A DNA stretch of 64,000 nt from Engraulis encrasicolus (GCF_034702125.1 NC_085869.1:17001044-17065043), one strand, 5' to 3'; counted from the stretch's first letter, positions 50,701 to 60,115 are shown. The notes: generated by a model not told the origin, from the sequence alone. A program made the numbers and translations.

Positions 50701-53700
50701 CAAACAAGCAGCACTACAAGCTAGCTCTCAAAGCAATGCCTAATTTGCAGCAGGCACATTATATGCAACAATGGCACAAATGATGCCACATACAGCAAGC
50801 TTTCACAAAGAGGAAAGTGTGCAAGCATGTAAGCAAGCTTGTAGGCAAGCAAGTGCTATGCTGTGCCATGCAGGCCAGCCAGCAGGCAGGCAAGCAACTG
50901 AAGTGTTGATAGTCCAGATTTATATACAGGTGCAAGAGTACCATGTGACCAGAGTCATCAGGCCCTTGGCAGGTGACGCCCGTAATTGAATAATGGCATA
51001 ACAGCCCTACTCAGGTGAGGCCAGGCACTGATTAGCAGATTGGTTTAGATGGGGCTGCTTGTTGCAAGAGTGTTACAAGTTCTTAAAATGTTTCAGCCAT
51101 TCACACTTTCATCACTATCAAAATGCATGTGCTACTCACACTTTGCTGCATCAAGCACTTTTTAAGTATTGTAGTTTCCTTAGAAATTGTTTCATCATGC
51201 TTGATAGTATCAGATAATCTTTAACCAGTCAGAATGACTTCAGTTCTTCAGGTGGTATTGAAGTTTGATGGTGATCACGGACAAGTGGAGGATGAATGGG
51301 TTTCAATGGTGCTGCCTAAAATAACTTGTTATTTTCTAGAGATCTAGAGATTTTCCGGATCCGGCAGGATAATAGAGTTTTTCACAGGGTCCGGGTCCGG
51401 CAGGATCTTAAGCAGTGGATTCGGTATCCGGCATGTTACCTAAAAATCAGGGTCTGGTGCATGTCTAGCCTAGGCTTTTCAGTCTTTCACAACCCCAATC
51501 ACTGCATGGAGTGAAATCCCTTTGGAAGCGGCTATTGCAGGCAGTGTGGCAATAAGCCAATGAGTCTAAAAAATAGTTTGCGCCAACGTAATAAAAAGGG
51601 CCCACGTGTGCGAGTAGACTATATGTTTCAACCCTTTTGTAGGATCCGGTATCCGGTTCCGGATCCGGCAGGATCTTATTCAGTGGATCTGGTATCCGGC
51701 AGGATCCTAAAAATCAGGATCCGGTGCATCTCTAGTTTTTTCCACAACGGCGAATACTGCTATTGTGTAGTACTTACTGTTTATGCTCAATATGTGACTC
51801 AAAGTAATATTTTCACAGTAGTTGTCTGTTTTTTCGAAAAACAGTAGAATGCTGTTGCAGAATTGCCGTAAATAAACAGCTATTTGTTACAGTGTACTTA
51901 TGGTAGATATTCTATTTTGATACCCCTTTGATATCACATTATACTATAGGTTTTGTACAAGGGACTTACAAAGAGACAATATCTGAAAGTAAACAATACA
52001 CAGCAAGTAATAGAAAAAGTTAAAAAAAGAAAGAAAGTTTTAATTCAAGTGAATGCTACCACATCTACTACAGATCCAATGACAGTGATATGTTTACACT
52101 GACAAATATTGTTATGATCACTCTCTGTGCTATTTGTGGAGAACTATAAACTATATGGGACAATCAGTAGGCCTATGTGTGGTACAGACTTTACAGGGTG
52201 TCTTTACGAGATGTTTAAATCATGACAAGAATGTTGCTGTTAAAATGTTGTGTCAGTGTGGACAACCATATTGTTGCCAGAGCAGAGAGAGGGCAGCTGT
52301 GGCCTTGTGCAGTGGTTCTTTACCTTTTTTTTCTTAAAGCACCCCCTTACCTCTGCCAAAGACAAGATGCACACCCCCAACCCAAACTTCTACACGTGTA
52401 TACAGTACGCACTGAAAAAGGATTGAAGTGATTAATTACAATGACTCTTGCTTGAGACACTAATCAATATCTTAATGCCTTTACATGGGGACCAAAACAT
52501 GTATTAATTTGGTTTTGATTTGGTCTAATTATAATGTTCGCAAGCCACGTTTTGGTCACATCCTCAACACAAACAAAATTCGGTGCACCCCATGAAATCT
52601 CTGGCACACCCCGCACCACAGGTTAAGAACCTCTGGTCTAGTGGTTAAGTAGTTAAGGCATCTAACTTCTAGCCCAAAGGTTGCTGGTTCGACTCCCAAC
52701 CCGCCAGGTTGGTGGGGGGAGTAATTAACCAGTGCGTGAGCAATGGTACCGTCCCACCCGTGGTGAGGCAAAAATGCAATTGTGTAATGTGCTGTGTGCA
52801 CTTATGTGCTGTGGAGTGCTGTGTGACTATGTAGCTTCCCAGGCTTTCACTTTTTCAGAGGGTTGCAGGTTTGAATCCCAAGACATTAGAAAGAACATGT
52901 TTTCACTGCAGTACTGGAAAAGTGAGAGACAGAGGCAATTTCACTTGTTACGTCACTTTGGATAAAAAACATTAGCTAAGTGTAATGTAATGTAAAATTA
53001 CAGTTGTCACTCGCTACCATTACAGTTCTGTGAATGAGTGGACCTTAATGGAAGGCTATAGCAAAAACACTATACTTTCTATTTCTGTTTGTGTGCCCAG
53101 CTTATTCACATGCTGTAAGTAATTTCCATTGCGTGGTTTCTTCACTTTTTCACCGCTGCTATAAATACATAATTGTTCCAACACCACCATTTGTTTTTCT
53201 CATTCTAAGCATTAGCATGACAGTCAGATAGAGATGTTGATAATTGCATCTATATTAAGTGCACAGGTGCTGGCTTTCAGTGCAGCTGGCTTGGATTGGA
53301 ATACCATGTAATAGACAAATAGATTTCAACATCAATCAATCAACTCCGAACGGAACAAGACAAGAATCAAACTGAGATGTTGAAATAGTATGTTGGAAAC
53401 CAACAAGTATGGCTCAGTGTCTCCTTTACTATATTGCGGAAAAGCCCCTCACAAATAGTGTATCCATCCATTCACAACCACAACCTTCTCCAACTCCCGA
53501 TGGAACAAGACAAGAATCAAACTGAGATGTTGAAACTGTATGTTGGAAACCGACAAGTATGGCTGAGTGTTTCCTTTGTTATATTGCGGAAAAGCCCCTA
53601 CAAATAGTGTATCCATACATTCACAACCACAACCTTCTAATATTTCAGTGCATGCGCCTCAGAGAGTGCAGTGGAGTAAGTGTATATGCCACGAAACATC

Positions 53701-55190
53701 TTTCATTACTCAGCTAAAGTGTATCTTCTTTTAGTAACACTTAACTAGACGCCTATGTCATATGTCATTACAGTGTCATAACAGTGTCATGGCACAGTTA
53801 TGCATGTGTATGTCCATGACATAATGTTTATGACTTATCTTATGACCGAGTCATGACACTACTATGACACTGTAATGACATGCATATGACACCGGCGTCA
53901 AAGTGTATCTCCTTTCCTTCCTTTCCCATTGCACTAGAATGTCTTGATTAGAGATGTACAGGATCCAAGATCCGGTTCCGGATCCGGCAGGATAATAGTG
54001 GTTTTTCAGACTATCTGGATCCGGTATCCAGCAGGATCCTAAAAATCAGGATCCGGTGCATCTCTAGTCATGATCCATAGACATGCAGCTTTTGGGGGTC
54101 AGGAAGTACAAAATACAAGTGGGTCTATAAATACAAGAGAGCTGTCAGCGCTGCATCGACCTGGGCTGCAAGGTGCGACTCTGAGACGATTCTGAAAATG
54201 CAATGGTACTATTTAAAGCATGGAATATGTCATACAAGGTAGTGTTACCGGGTAAATCAAGATCTACTGTATGCTTCTTGCAAAGCTAGGCAGTGCAGGT
54301 TAAGGTATCATTTAAGCAAATGGGTTATAATAAGCTGTAAAAATCAAAACAATCAAATCAAACAAAAATGTGTTTATTTGGTGAACCTCCAAAAGTCTTT
54401 GTTGCTATGGTTTCAGGGATGTGAAAGGCTATTTAGGTTATTCTGGTTGCTTTTGGAGGATACTGATTTTAATGTCCTTGCCTGTATACTACACCATAAC
54501 AATACCCTCATTTCTGAAATGTATGATATATAATGGTTATTAATCCATGTTATGATGATGTTAATGCAATGCTGAAATACACCAAGTTGCTGAGAAGCTT
54601 TCATTTCTAGGAGTTAGAATCTTAGGCAGGGCACTTCAATTCAAGTCTTTCCATGTAATATTTCAAAAAGCAACATTTCCGCAAAGAAAAGAAAAATCTT
54701 AAAAACACTAACCTTCCTCAGTGGGGACGTAGATGTTCAGGTACAGGCAGTCCTCGCTCTGCTCCTGCACGTAGGTAGCGACCGTGTCCAAGTTGGCAGT
54801 GAACCACACGGGTAGCATGTCGCTGAGCAGGAGCCTGTCCTCCAGGTACTGTGGACAGACTGGGGCGAACTGAGTAGCGTTCCTTATGCCAGGCCAGGAG
54901 GCAGGGGGCTCAGGGGCCTGGAATCTCCTCTCGCCGGTGGGGGGCAGAGCATATGGGATCCCCAGGTACTGCTGCACGGGGCCCAGGATCTCGTTGGGTA
55001 AGGGGGTCTTTAATCCACGCAGCTTCCCGTAGTTTGTGGTGACGACGGAGAATTGTGCTTGTTGTTGACAGTGAGTGACAGTGAACCTGAGGGCCAGGGC
55101 AGCCATCCAGACGAACACGCTGACATTCCGCATGGTGCCAAGCGGCCGGAGAATAACGGGCAGCCATACGATTTCCCTTGGCCTTGACAT
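32832..55190 (-). CDS. nlgn4x: Neuroligin-4 (X-linked type), complete coding region in five exons
   Basis: This is a postsynaptic type I membrane adhesion protein that binds presynaptic neurexins through an inactive cholinesterase-like domain (family knowledge). The five exons join in phase to 2460 nt, giving 819 residues; human NLGN4X is about 816. Visible parts are: signal peptide about 1-41; N-glycosylation site N104-A-T; cholinesterase-like domain about 47-600; the nucleophile elbow FGSGAGAS at 255-262, with Gly258 where active esterases have Ser; a Thr/Pro-rich stalk about 612-670; a membrane segment about 679-701 followed by YYKKDK; the motif [14 protein letters not shown] at 761-774, which matches the gephyrin-binding site; and the C-terminal PDZ ligand TTRV at 816-819. 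The paralogue call rests on the N-terminal MSRP start, the [16 protein letters not shown] stretch and the tail ending PHGHSTTRV, which fit NLGN4 better than NLGN1-3 from memory. I cannot tell teleost copy a from b. No splice-site-A cassette exon was recognised in the 13.8-14.2-kb first coding intron. Confidence 0.96.
33942..34152. mobile_element. Foldback element inside nlgn4x intron 4
   Basis: CTATGAAAAAAAGATGAATG is mirrored by CATTCATCTTTTTGTTCATAG. The arms extend about 80-90 bp through TCCGCACA and TTTATTTCAAGTGAAC. It fills about 40% of a 531-bp intron and ends 58 bp from the exon 4 donor. Confidence 0.8.
34210..34999 (-). CDS. nlgn4x: nlgn4x coding exon 4 (core of esterase-like domain)
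   Basis: This 790-nt exon encodes residues 275-537, starting with [20 protein letters not shown] and ending [10 protein letters not shown]. The conserved neuroligin block [20 protein letters not shown] and the stretch [15 protein letters not shown] are intact; the latter contains the His-Gly-Asp-Glu region of the cholinesterase fold. The acceptor is ttccactccag|ATCTTT and the donor ACGGG|GTAAGTG. Third positions are strongly GC-rich compared with the AT-rich introns, so this strand alternation is a good coding signal. Open frames on the plus strand here are shadows. Confidence 0.96.
35122..35468. mobile_element. Complete TTAAAGGTGCACTGTGTAG-family MITE in nlgn4x intron 3
   Basis: Starts TTAAAGGTGCACTGTGTAG and ends ACATAGTGCACCTTTAA. 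At 347 bp it makes up two thirds of the 515-bp intron. Three other copies are at 14632, 55841 and 59491. Confidence 0.9.
35515..35700 (-). CDS. nlgn4x: nlgn4x coding exon 3 (pseudo-active-site exon)
   Basis: This 186-nt exon encodes residues 213-274, from [18 protein letters not shown] to LTLSHYSE. It includes the nucleophile elbow FGSGAGAS, in which the catalytic serine of acetylcholinesterase-type enzymes is glycine. That substitution is characteristic of neuroligins and means the protein cannot hydrolyse esters. The acceptor is gtgtgtag|GGTTTC and the donor CAGAAG|GTAGCC. The downstream intron is only 515 bp and is mostly a MITE. Confidence 0.96.
36424..36700. mobile_element. Degraded terminal-inverted-repeat element in nlgn4x intron 2
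   Basis: TTGGTAACACTTTATTTTAG followed by GGATACAT is answered by ATGTATCC near 36677-36684. TAGCACTAATACATACA and TGTATGTATTAGTGCTA form internal arms. Confidence 0.65.
36701..38470. other. nlgn4x intron 2, unremarkable part
   Basis: Contains G and C runs near 37541 and 37689 and a short GA tract at 38056-38073. No exon-like sequence. Confidence 0.5.
38472..38802. mobile_element. hAT-like MITE in nlgn4x intron 2
   Basis: Starts CAGGGGTGGGGAACC and ends GGTTCCCACACCCCATG. The interior has the GAGGGCCGTTTGTGGCCC and GGCCCTTCGAATGAG words typical of this repeat class. Confidence 0.65.
38803..39439. other. nlgn4x intron 2, no feature recognised
   Basis: AT-rich intron sequence. Confidence 0.5.
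39440..39633. mobile_element. Palindromic MITE in nlgn4x intron 2
   Basis: GGGGCCTTTACTAAAAGCTG with GGTTCAG is mirrored by CTGAACC with AGCTTTGTAGTATAGGCCCC. The interior arms pair AAGTTAAGAGGTA with TACCTCTTAACTT. Confidence 0.8.
40109..40317. mobile_element. hAT-type MITE next to the nlgn4x exon 2 donor
   Basis: Starts CAGTTTTTCCTCAACC and ends GTTGAGAAACCCTA. Flanks CTGTACAT (40101-40108) and CTGTACAC (40318-40325) match at 7 of 8. Same family as 3328-3534. Confidence 0.85.
40354..40512 (-). CDS. nlgn4x: nlgn4x coding exon 2
   Basis: This 159-nt exon completes codon 160 (Asp) and encodes [20 protein letters not shown] through NYRLGVLG, the HGG oxyanion-hole region of the cholinesterase fold. 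The acceptor reads tttgcag|ATATCC and the donor TTAG|GTGAGG on the minus strand. The exon sits between the neuroligin splice-site-A position and the next constitutive exon, so an optional cassette would lie upstream in the preceding intron. A hAT-type MITE ends only 36 bp past the donor. Confidence 0.96.
40513..41845. other. nlgn4x intron 1 (between coding exons 1 and 2), exon-proximal part
   Basis: No cassette exon resembling the neuroligin splice-site-A insert was recognised. Otherwise AT-rich. Confidence 0.45.
41846..42100. repeat. Direct tandem duplication, about 129-bp period
   Basis: ATTTACCCTGCCATTCAC occurs at 41846 and 41975, and TTTGAACAGTACGC ends both units. Confidence 0.9.
42101..44516. 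other. nlgn4x intron 1, no feature recognised
   Basis: No reliable repeat or exon. Confidence 0.45.
44517..44840. repeat. (CAA)n followed by (GT)n and (GTGC)n microsatellites
   Basis: About 20 CAA-type units at 44519-44580, then about 75 GT units from 44630, then GTGC and GTGTGC variants to 44840. The polyGln and Cys-Val frames are artefacts. Confidence 0.96.
45030..45292. mobile_element. Possible MITE related to the CAGGGCTGGACTGG family
   Basis: CAGGTCCGTACTGGGA at the left and TACCAGTCCATTCCTG at the right are imperfect inverted ends, with a GGGCCACTGGGCCGGCCCC core. Confidence 0.45.
45416..45708 (-). mobile_element. tRNA-derived SINE (minus strand)
   Basis: On the minus strand it has an A-box-like segment followed by CTTGTAGCCCAAAGGTTGCC and the B box GGTTCGAATCC (45644-45634). 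The 3' part includes GGCTTTCACTTTTTTCAC. The same words occur in the plus-strand SINE at 52636. Confidence 0.85.
45940..46146 (+). CDS. Small basic ORF of unknown function inside the 45.7-47.3-kb element
   Basis: The frame encodes 68 residues from ATG at 45940; an in-frame ATG at 45766 would extend it to 126. I prefer the later start because the upstream part is the GC-rich terminal repeat. The C-terminal third is highly basic ([18 protein letters not shown]), preceded by aromatic-rich helix-like sequence ([20 protein letters not shown]). This could be a remnant DNA-binding or transposon accessory protein, or chance. No family is recognised and there is no evidence of expression. Confidence 0.25.
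   Translation: MEQTLLEQVAVWLVAYGQRRPELQGKWLAFQEQFYYMAKLSIQKLYGTQRMLRRQRRMKIRAARQLRE
46202..46475. repeat. Direct duplication inside the 45.7-47.3-kb element
   Basis: ATGAGCCCCGGACATAGCGA occurs at about 46202 and 46313. GTGCAGGTAATTGAATAAGT and CAAATCCCGGAGACATAGCA also occur twice. The second unit has about 45 extra bases. Confidence 0.9.
47298..47810. other. nlgn4x intron 1, no feature recognised
   Basis: AT-rich. Confidence 0.45.
47817..47986. mobile_element. Foldback element in nlgn4x intron 1
   Basis: GGATCAAAAAATGAGAATGA followed by ATTCTC is mirrored by GAGAAT and TCATTCTCATTTTTTGATCC. The loop contains a CGCGTCGCGGC word. Confidence 0.75.
48221..48544. mobile_element. hAT-type MITE with 8-bp duplication
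   Basis: Starts CAGGGCCGTCGCTAGG and ends CTTAGCAGCGGCCCTG. Flanks ATGAGCAT and ATGAGCAC match at 7 of 8. Confidence 0.88.
48545..49339. other. nlgn4x intron 1, no feature recognised
   Basis: No repeat or exon recognised. Confidence 0.45.
49341..49552 (+). mobile_element. tRNA-derived SINE
   Basis: It has an A-box segment GTGGCATAGTGGTTAGGG, a B box GGTTCAAATCC (49393-49403) and the 3' tail AAGTCGCTTTGGATAAAAAG followed by CGTCAGGTAA. This tail is shared by many fish SINEs. Confidence 0.88.
50151..51897. mobile_element. Possible large palindromic element, itself interrupted
   Basis: TATACACTCTAAGAAAATTT at the left and TTACAGTGTA at the right resemble an inverted ACACTGTAA-type terminus. 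Between them are CAGTTACTGGCAATTATA-type repeats and the GGATCCGG MITE pair. Boundaries are tentative. Confidence 0.3.
51345..51735. mobile_element. Two GGATCCGG-family MITE copies in tandem
   Basis: CCGGATCCGGCAGGATAATA with GGTGCATGTCTA (to 51467), and GGTATCCGGTTCCGGATCCG with GGTGCATCTCTA (to 51734). Both resemble the 118-bp copy at 53949. Confidence 0.75.
52291..52309 (+). mobile_element. 5' head of a tRNA-SINE split by a MITE
   Basis: GGGCAGCTGTGGCCTTGTG matches the expected SINE head; the rest of the SINE resumes at 52636 as GTCTAGTGGTTAAG. Confidence 0.75.
52310..52635. mobile_element. hAT-type MITE inserted in a SINE
   Basis: Starts CAGTGGTTCTTTACC and ends GGTTAAGAACCTCTG. Flanks GCCTTGTG and GTCTAGTG match at 6 of 8. 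Same family as 62588-62920. Confidence 0.85.
52636..52997 (+). mobile_element. tRNA-derived SINE body and a second SINE-like unit
   Basis: Contains CTAGCCCAAAGGTTGCTGGT and the B box GGTTCGACTCC (52686-52696). A second B-box-like GGTTTGAATCC lies at 52868-52878, and the tail CACTTTGGATAAAAAACATT ends in TGTAATGTAATGTAA. Two SINEs may be fused, or one diverged. Confidence 0.8.
53341..53638. repeat. Direct tandem duplication, 150-bp period
   Basis: Units start at 53341 and 53491, share GGAACAAGACAAGAATCAAA and end CACAACCACAACCTTCT. They are over 90% alike by eye. Confidence 0.95.
53734..53902. mobile_element. Decayed copy of the GGTAACACTTTACTTGACG MITE
   Basis: Shares TGTCATTACAGTGTCATA and GCATATGACACCGGCGTCA with 30145-30399, but the ends are eroded and the middle is shorter. 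Confidence 0.85.
53949..54066. mobile_element. 118-bp hAT-type MITE, GGATCCGG family
   Basis: Starts TAGAGATGTACAGGATCC and ends GGATCCGGTGCATCTCTA. Flanks GTCTTGAT and GTCATGAT match at 7 of 8. Confidence 0.88.
54713..55190 (-). CDS. nlgn4x: nlgn4x coding exon 1 (start codon, signal peptide, N-terminal esterase-like domain)
   Basis: The exon encodes residues 1-159 plus the first base of codon 160. I chose the ATG at 55190-55188 ([12 protein letters not shown]) because NLGN4 proteins begin MSRP. The in-frame ATG at 55238 would add 16 residues with no family counterpart. A hydrophobic signal segment ([10 protein letters not shown]) is followed by the mature start near QAQFSVV. The donor reads GAAG|GTTAGT on the minus strand (GT at 54712-54711). 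Family landmarks are [25 protein letters not shown] and [13 protein letters not shown]. Confidence 0.96.
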
Positions 55191-55247
55191 GGTCCCCTGC
55201 CGCATGAGTGGTGTGCAGTGGAGCACCAATCGTCTCACTTTAGCCTT
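55191..55247 (-). other. nlgn4x: Probable 5' UTR portion of nlgn4x coding exon 1
   Basis: Reading the minus strand, a candidate acceptor gatgttag precedes 55247. The sequence then runs 57 nt to the chosen ATG, whose context is GGGACCATGT. The pyrimidine tract before the acceptor is weak, so the exact 5' limit is uncertain. Confidence 0.35.
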
Positions 55248-55446
55248 CTAACATCAGACTGACAGACGGCAGGTTCCCCGGTCAGATTGGCCCTTTCAGC
55301 ACCAGGCTCCATGTCAGGGAGTCTTTGACAGAGCACTGGCCTTGTGCTGTGCTGCTAGCTGACAGAGGAAGAGATGTAATTCGCCGCTGCCTTTTTCTGC
55401 TGCAATTACTTCCCTGACTTAATTCCAGTCCAAATGATCAGCCTGT

Positions 55447-55448
<2 letters not shown>

Positions 55449-55518
<70 letters not shown>
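55449..55518. repeat. (GA)n microsatellite upstream of nlgn4x coding exon 1
   Basis: About 35 uninterrupted GA units, roughly 260 bp upstream of the ATG on the gene strand ((TC)n there). Confidence 0.98.
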
Positions 55519-55520
<2 letters not shown>

Positions 55521-55840
55521 AGACAGCCTGAAATAATGATTTACACTGAGGCCTGCAGAGCAGAATCATGGTTGGCATGCACCCTGAGTAGAGAATGGTA
55601 AACACACAACATTTCAGAAAAAAACAGCGTGACAGTATCATCAGAGTGATATTTGTTGTGATTTGTACAGCATCTTTTATTTACACTGTACTGTGCTTAT
55701 TTACTTTGTGCAGCCCAGCTGTGCTGTTCTGGTTGAACATATACAGTGTACGAAATCACAAAATCAAGGTTAGCATCGTTTAACAAAAGACCCTAAAAAT
55801 CCCTGTCAATATATTTGCAGATGTCCTCCCTGTTAGTCAT

Positions 55841-56190
55841 TAAAGGTGCACTGTGTAGTATTTTTAGTAGTTTATTTTCAGTATTCATGCTGTCCATTCA
55901 CAAATATTACCTTTTCTACGAATACTTAACACCACGATGGAAGTATTCATTACAACTGAGAAAATTGCATAATGCATGTCATAAATGAAAAAGGGGGATC
56001 TTCCACCATTTTGAATTTCCAGAAATAGATATTTTTAGTAGCAAAACTTTCTGTACTAGAAAATAATAGTTTTTTATTTAGTAAACATTCATGAAAAGAT
56101 TTGGCAAATTTGGCAATAGGCAGTACAGATTCAACAAGCAGCAGACTTGCAATATCTACTCTGGCCACCATCCTACACATGGCACCTTCA
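55841..56190 (-). mobile_element. TTAAAGGTGCACTGTGTAG-family MITE, reverse orientation
   Basis: Starts TTAAAGGTGCACTGTGTAGT and ends CCATCCTACACATGGCACCTT. The interior is the inverse of the 35122 copy (GGAAGTATTCATTACAACTG; CTCTGGCCACCATCCTACAC). Confidence 0.88.
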
Positions 56191-58229
56191 AGCACAGTTA
56201 AGGGTTCTGACAATGGCCATGAACAAATCCCACCATGCAGTAGCAGCACTGTCTAATTTTGCAGTGAAGTGACTGAATTTCCAACGCCACAGCATCTGGT
56301 CCACAGAGGACGTTAAAGCAAAGAAAGGCCCCCATAAATCAGATGGAATCATTCAGTAGTCATTTATTAATGCTCTCCTCCCATTAACAAAACTGTCAAA
56401 GAAGACTCTGAAGGGGGAGGGCTGTTATAGCTGAAGCTCGTCCGTGGCCATTGATTTATATGACTGTGTGTCCCTTTGTGCCAGATGATCGCAAAGGTAC
56501 AACGGTGTGAATTAGACACAGAACACATCATACTACCTACTGTAACATGGCAACAAAGAAGTCGTCGCCTTGGGGGCTTACTCTATTTAATCAAGTATAA
56601 GGACCAACACCCCCCTGCTGTTGTAGCATGTTCACAGTAGCCAACACCTGCCTCCCACTGCAATACAAAGAAAGTTCTTCAAAATCACAAATTCACGAAA
56701 CTATAGGAGGGTGAATGAGCGCCCATGGGCAGGTAAGAACAGCAGGGGTAACAACAAACCCTTTTGTACTGCACCATGCAGTGTGACAACATACAATCAA
56801 AAGCAGATTACTCTTTTTGGTTATGGTCTGTAGCAGACAGTTTCACTTGTCACACTAACGGCAGATTAATATTTAAAGGTGCCATTTCGGAGCACGTCTC
56901 TATAGAATGATGTCGAAATTCATCAACCGCTGCAGGTAATTTAATTTTCAGGGATAATACATTTTCTCCTCACTGCCTCAGAAGGGTGCCAAGTGATCAG
57001 CAGTATTTCAGAGTGAGGAAGTTGAGCCACCATGTCCAGGCCATTTTAATTAGTTTTGTCCTGTCCCCCAGTGCAATTACGCACATTTTCACACAGGACA
57101 GTCTACGCATGGCATCTATGTGTACTTCTCCCATTATTTTTGTTCAGTTTGTAGGGGGGGACCATGAAGATATTGCAATGTATAGGCAATGTGGAAGATC
57201 ACAGTCATAAAATGCAGCTCCCAACGCCTGGCCTCTATTTCGACCTTTATAATTAAATACAGATATACAACGAGACATTAAAAAACAAGTATAGGCCAAC
57301 TGATATTCCTAATTACTGTATGGTTGTGGAATAATAAGTAGTAGGATCTGTTGCTTTTGAATAAGAGAGGGGTCAGGCAGGCACAGACTGGCCAAGCCTA
57401 CCACAAGGGAGTCAGGCTGTTTCACATTAATCACTTATTCTTATTCACTTCTGTAGGCTACATCTTCTGATTCTGCTCAATCAAATACGAAAACAGCTTT
57501 CTGTTCACTAGTAGCTTACTACACCCTCCTCTGAGTGGTTGAAGCCATAACCTGAACAGAGCATCCCTAAGCCACATTACATTAAAAAAAAACTACTGAG
57601 TCTATGAATGTTCACTGTTGGCTACCACCTTGTGGTGCATAGGCTTCGTCGAGACAGCCCTTGGACCACACTCCATCGAGATTTCTCTCAATTTGTTAGA
57701 GAATATAACAGTGCAGAGATGGGTCTGAGATAAGATGTAATTTGAAGGCGCCGTTCACAACAGAGACTGGTTATGTTTACTCCCACCCACGATAAGTTTT
57801 CTCCTATTTATTCAAACGGGACATTCATGGGAAAAGGTGATTTCACAAAGCCGCAAGATAGCCTTCGGTTCACGAGCATGTGCCTGCCTTCCTCCTCACG
57901 CGGTAACCTGGCAGTGTCACATCGGCTACCGCACAAAGAGGCTACTATGTAACGATTGATAAGGTTTGATAGGCAATGTATTTTATGTCAATGAGTCAAC
58001 GCGCTTATGAACACATAGGGTAGGCACGGCGGAGCATTAGTCCCTTTTCCCACAGCACAACAGTCACAGCAGAACAGGTTGTCAGTGTGCGGATAGCCTC
58101 GGTATATTGAAAAGTCTCAACTGACAAAGAAAATGAACGCAGTCGAATATAATGAGCTGCCGTCCATCACTTGTAGGTATGGGCTGTAAATGAGTGATTC
58201 TGTGAGAGTCCTGTAGCATCAAAACTTAC
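56191..58229. other. Probable 5' intron of nlgn4x, no feature recognised
   Basis: Little recognisable repeat. Somewhat more CG dinucleotides from about 57,700 on, consistent with approach to a promoter, but not a clear CpG island. Confidence 0.4.
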
Positions 58230-58330
58230 CTTGGAGAAGAGGCATCATCGGTGTCGTTTTCCGAGGTCCGGGCTGAAATAGAGAAAATATCGCACAAAAA
58301 ATAACAGCCCTCGAGAAAATTTCCCTGTCA
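58230..58330 (-). other. nlgn4x: Candidate untranslated first exon of nlgn4x (3' boundary only)
   Basis: On the minus strand a strong consensus donor, CCAAG|GTAAGTTT, ends an otherwise non-repetitive stretch at 58230. Neuroligin genes normally have an untranslated exon upstream of the ATG exon, and this is the best donor I see between the ATG and the window end. The 5' limit is not visible; a long GA tract (minus strand) begins about 275 bp upstream. This is inference; only the donor is seen. Confidence 0.35.
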
Positions 58331-58503
58331 CGTCTTTATGCTCAAATGGACGTTAGTATGCTGCAAAGCGGTGTCTTGGTCAGCCGTCACGTAGGCTAAC
58401 AGTTGATGACACGTTTGGATCAACAGAGAGAAAAATGTTTCACTCTCAGAAATCTTCACATTACCCGAAAATCATACAAGGTTGCTGTAACCCATTACGC
58501 GCT

Positions 58504-59490
<987 letters not shown>

Positions 59491-59506
59491 TTAAAGGTGC
59501 ACTGTG

Positions 59507-59772
59507 TTAGCCTGGGAACTCCCATACTGCCTTTAGTTCTACACAATCGTTTTGATCTGAAAGACAGTCTGGCGAGGATGACTCATAACGTCCAAGATCT
59601 TGGTACCTGTGTCATAATAGCCAAGCATTCCAACCTTTACAGTTTCTCTGCCCAATCAGAGAGCAGGGCAGTGTGTCATAATAGCCAAGTATTCTGCCTC
59701 CTACGGAATTTACAATAGGCAACTCCCCAGACCTAATCTCACTTGTGATTAGGTCTGGTGTTAACCAGGCAA
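59507..59772. mobile_element. 266-bp nested element with exact 8-bp duplication
   Basis: Ends TTAGCCTGG and CCAGGCAA are inverted. GCACTGTG (part of the host MITE's terminus) is duplicated at 59499-59506 and 59773-59780. Confidence 0.85.
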
Positions 59773-59799
59773 GCACTGTGTAGGATGGTGAGGGCAGGA

Positions 59800-60115
59800 G
59801 CAGGTGGGGGCAACTGTCATTGCGACATCCCGCCATTCCGACACTTTGATACTACTAGCATTCCGACACTTTGATACCACCATTCCGACACTTGTGGGGA
59901 GCTGTCCGTGCTCGTGGTGCTTAATGTTTCCGATATTTGCCCGTGGAGTATAGCGACACTTTCATGTCCGTCTACGTGGCCTGGCGAGCCGCCTGTCCAT
60001 GGTGCTTGCCCGTGGAGTAAAGACACCTTCATGTTTGCCTATGGACTGGCGCACCAGGGTCTGTCCATGGTGCTGAAATGGCAGCATAGCTCTATGTTAA
60101 GCAAGTTACAGGTAG
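59800..60115. repeat. Insert with internal degenerate repeats
   Basis: CATTCCGACACTTTGATAC-type words occur three times at 59832-59892, and GCCCGTGGAGTA..GACAC occurs twice at about 59938 and 60008. No termini identified. Confidence 0.5.

Noticed and set aside
55191..55238. Upstream in-frame ATG at 55238 as the neuroligin start
   Set aside because: It adds 16 residues before the family-typical MSRP start and would displace the signal peptide.
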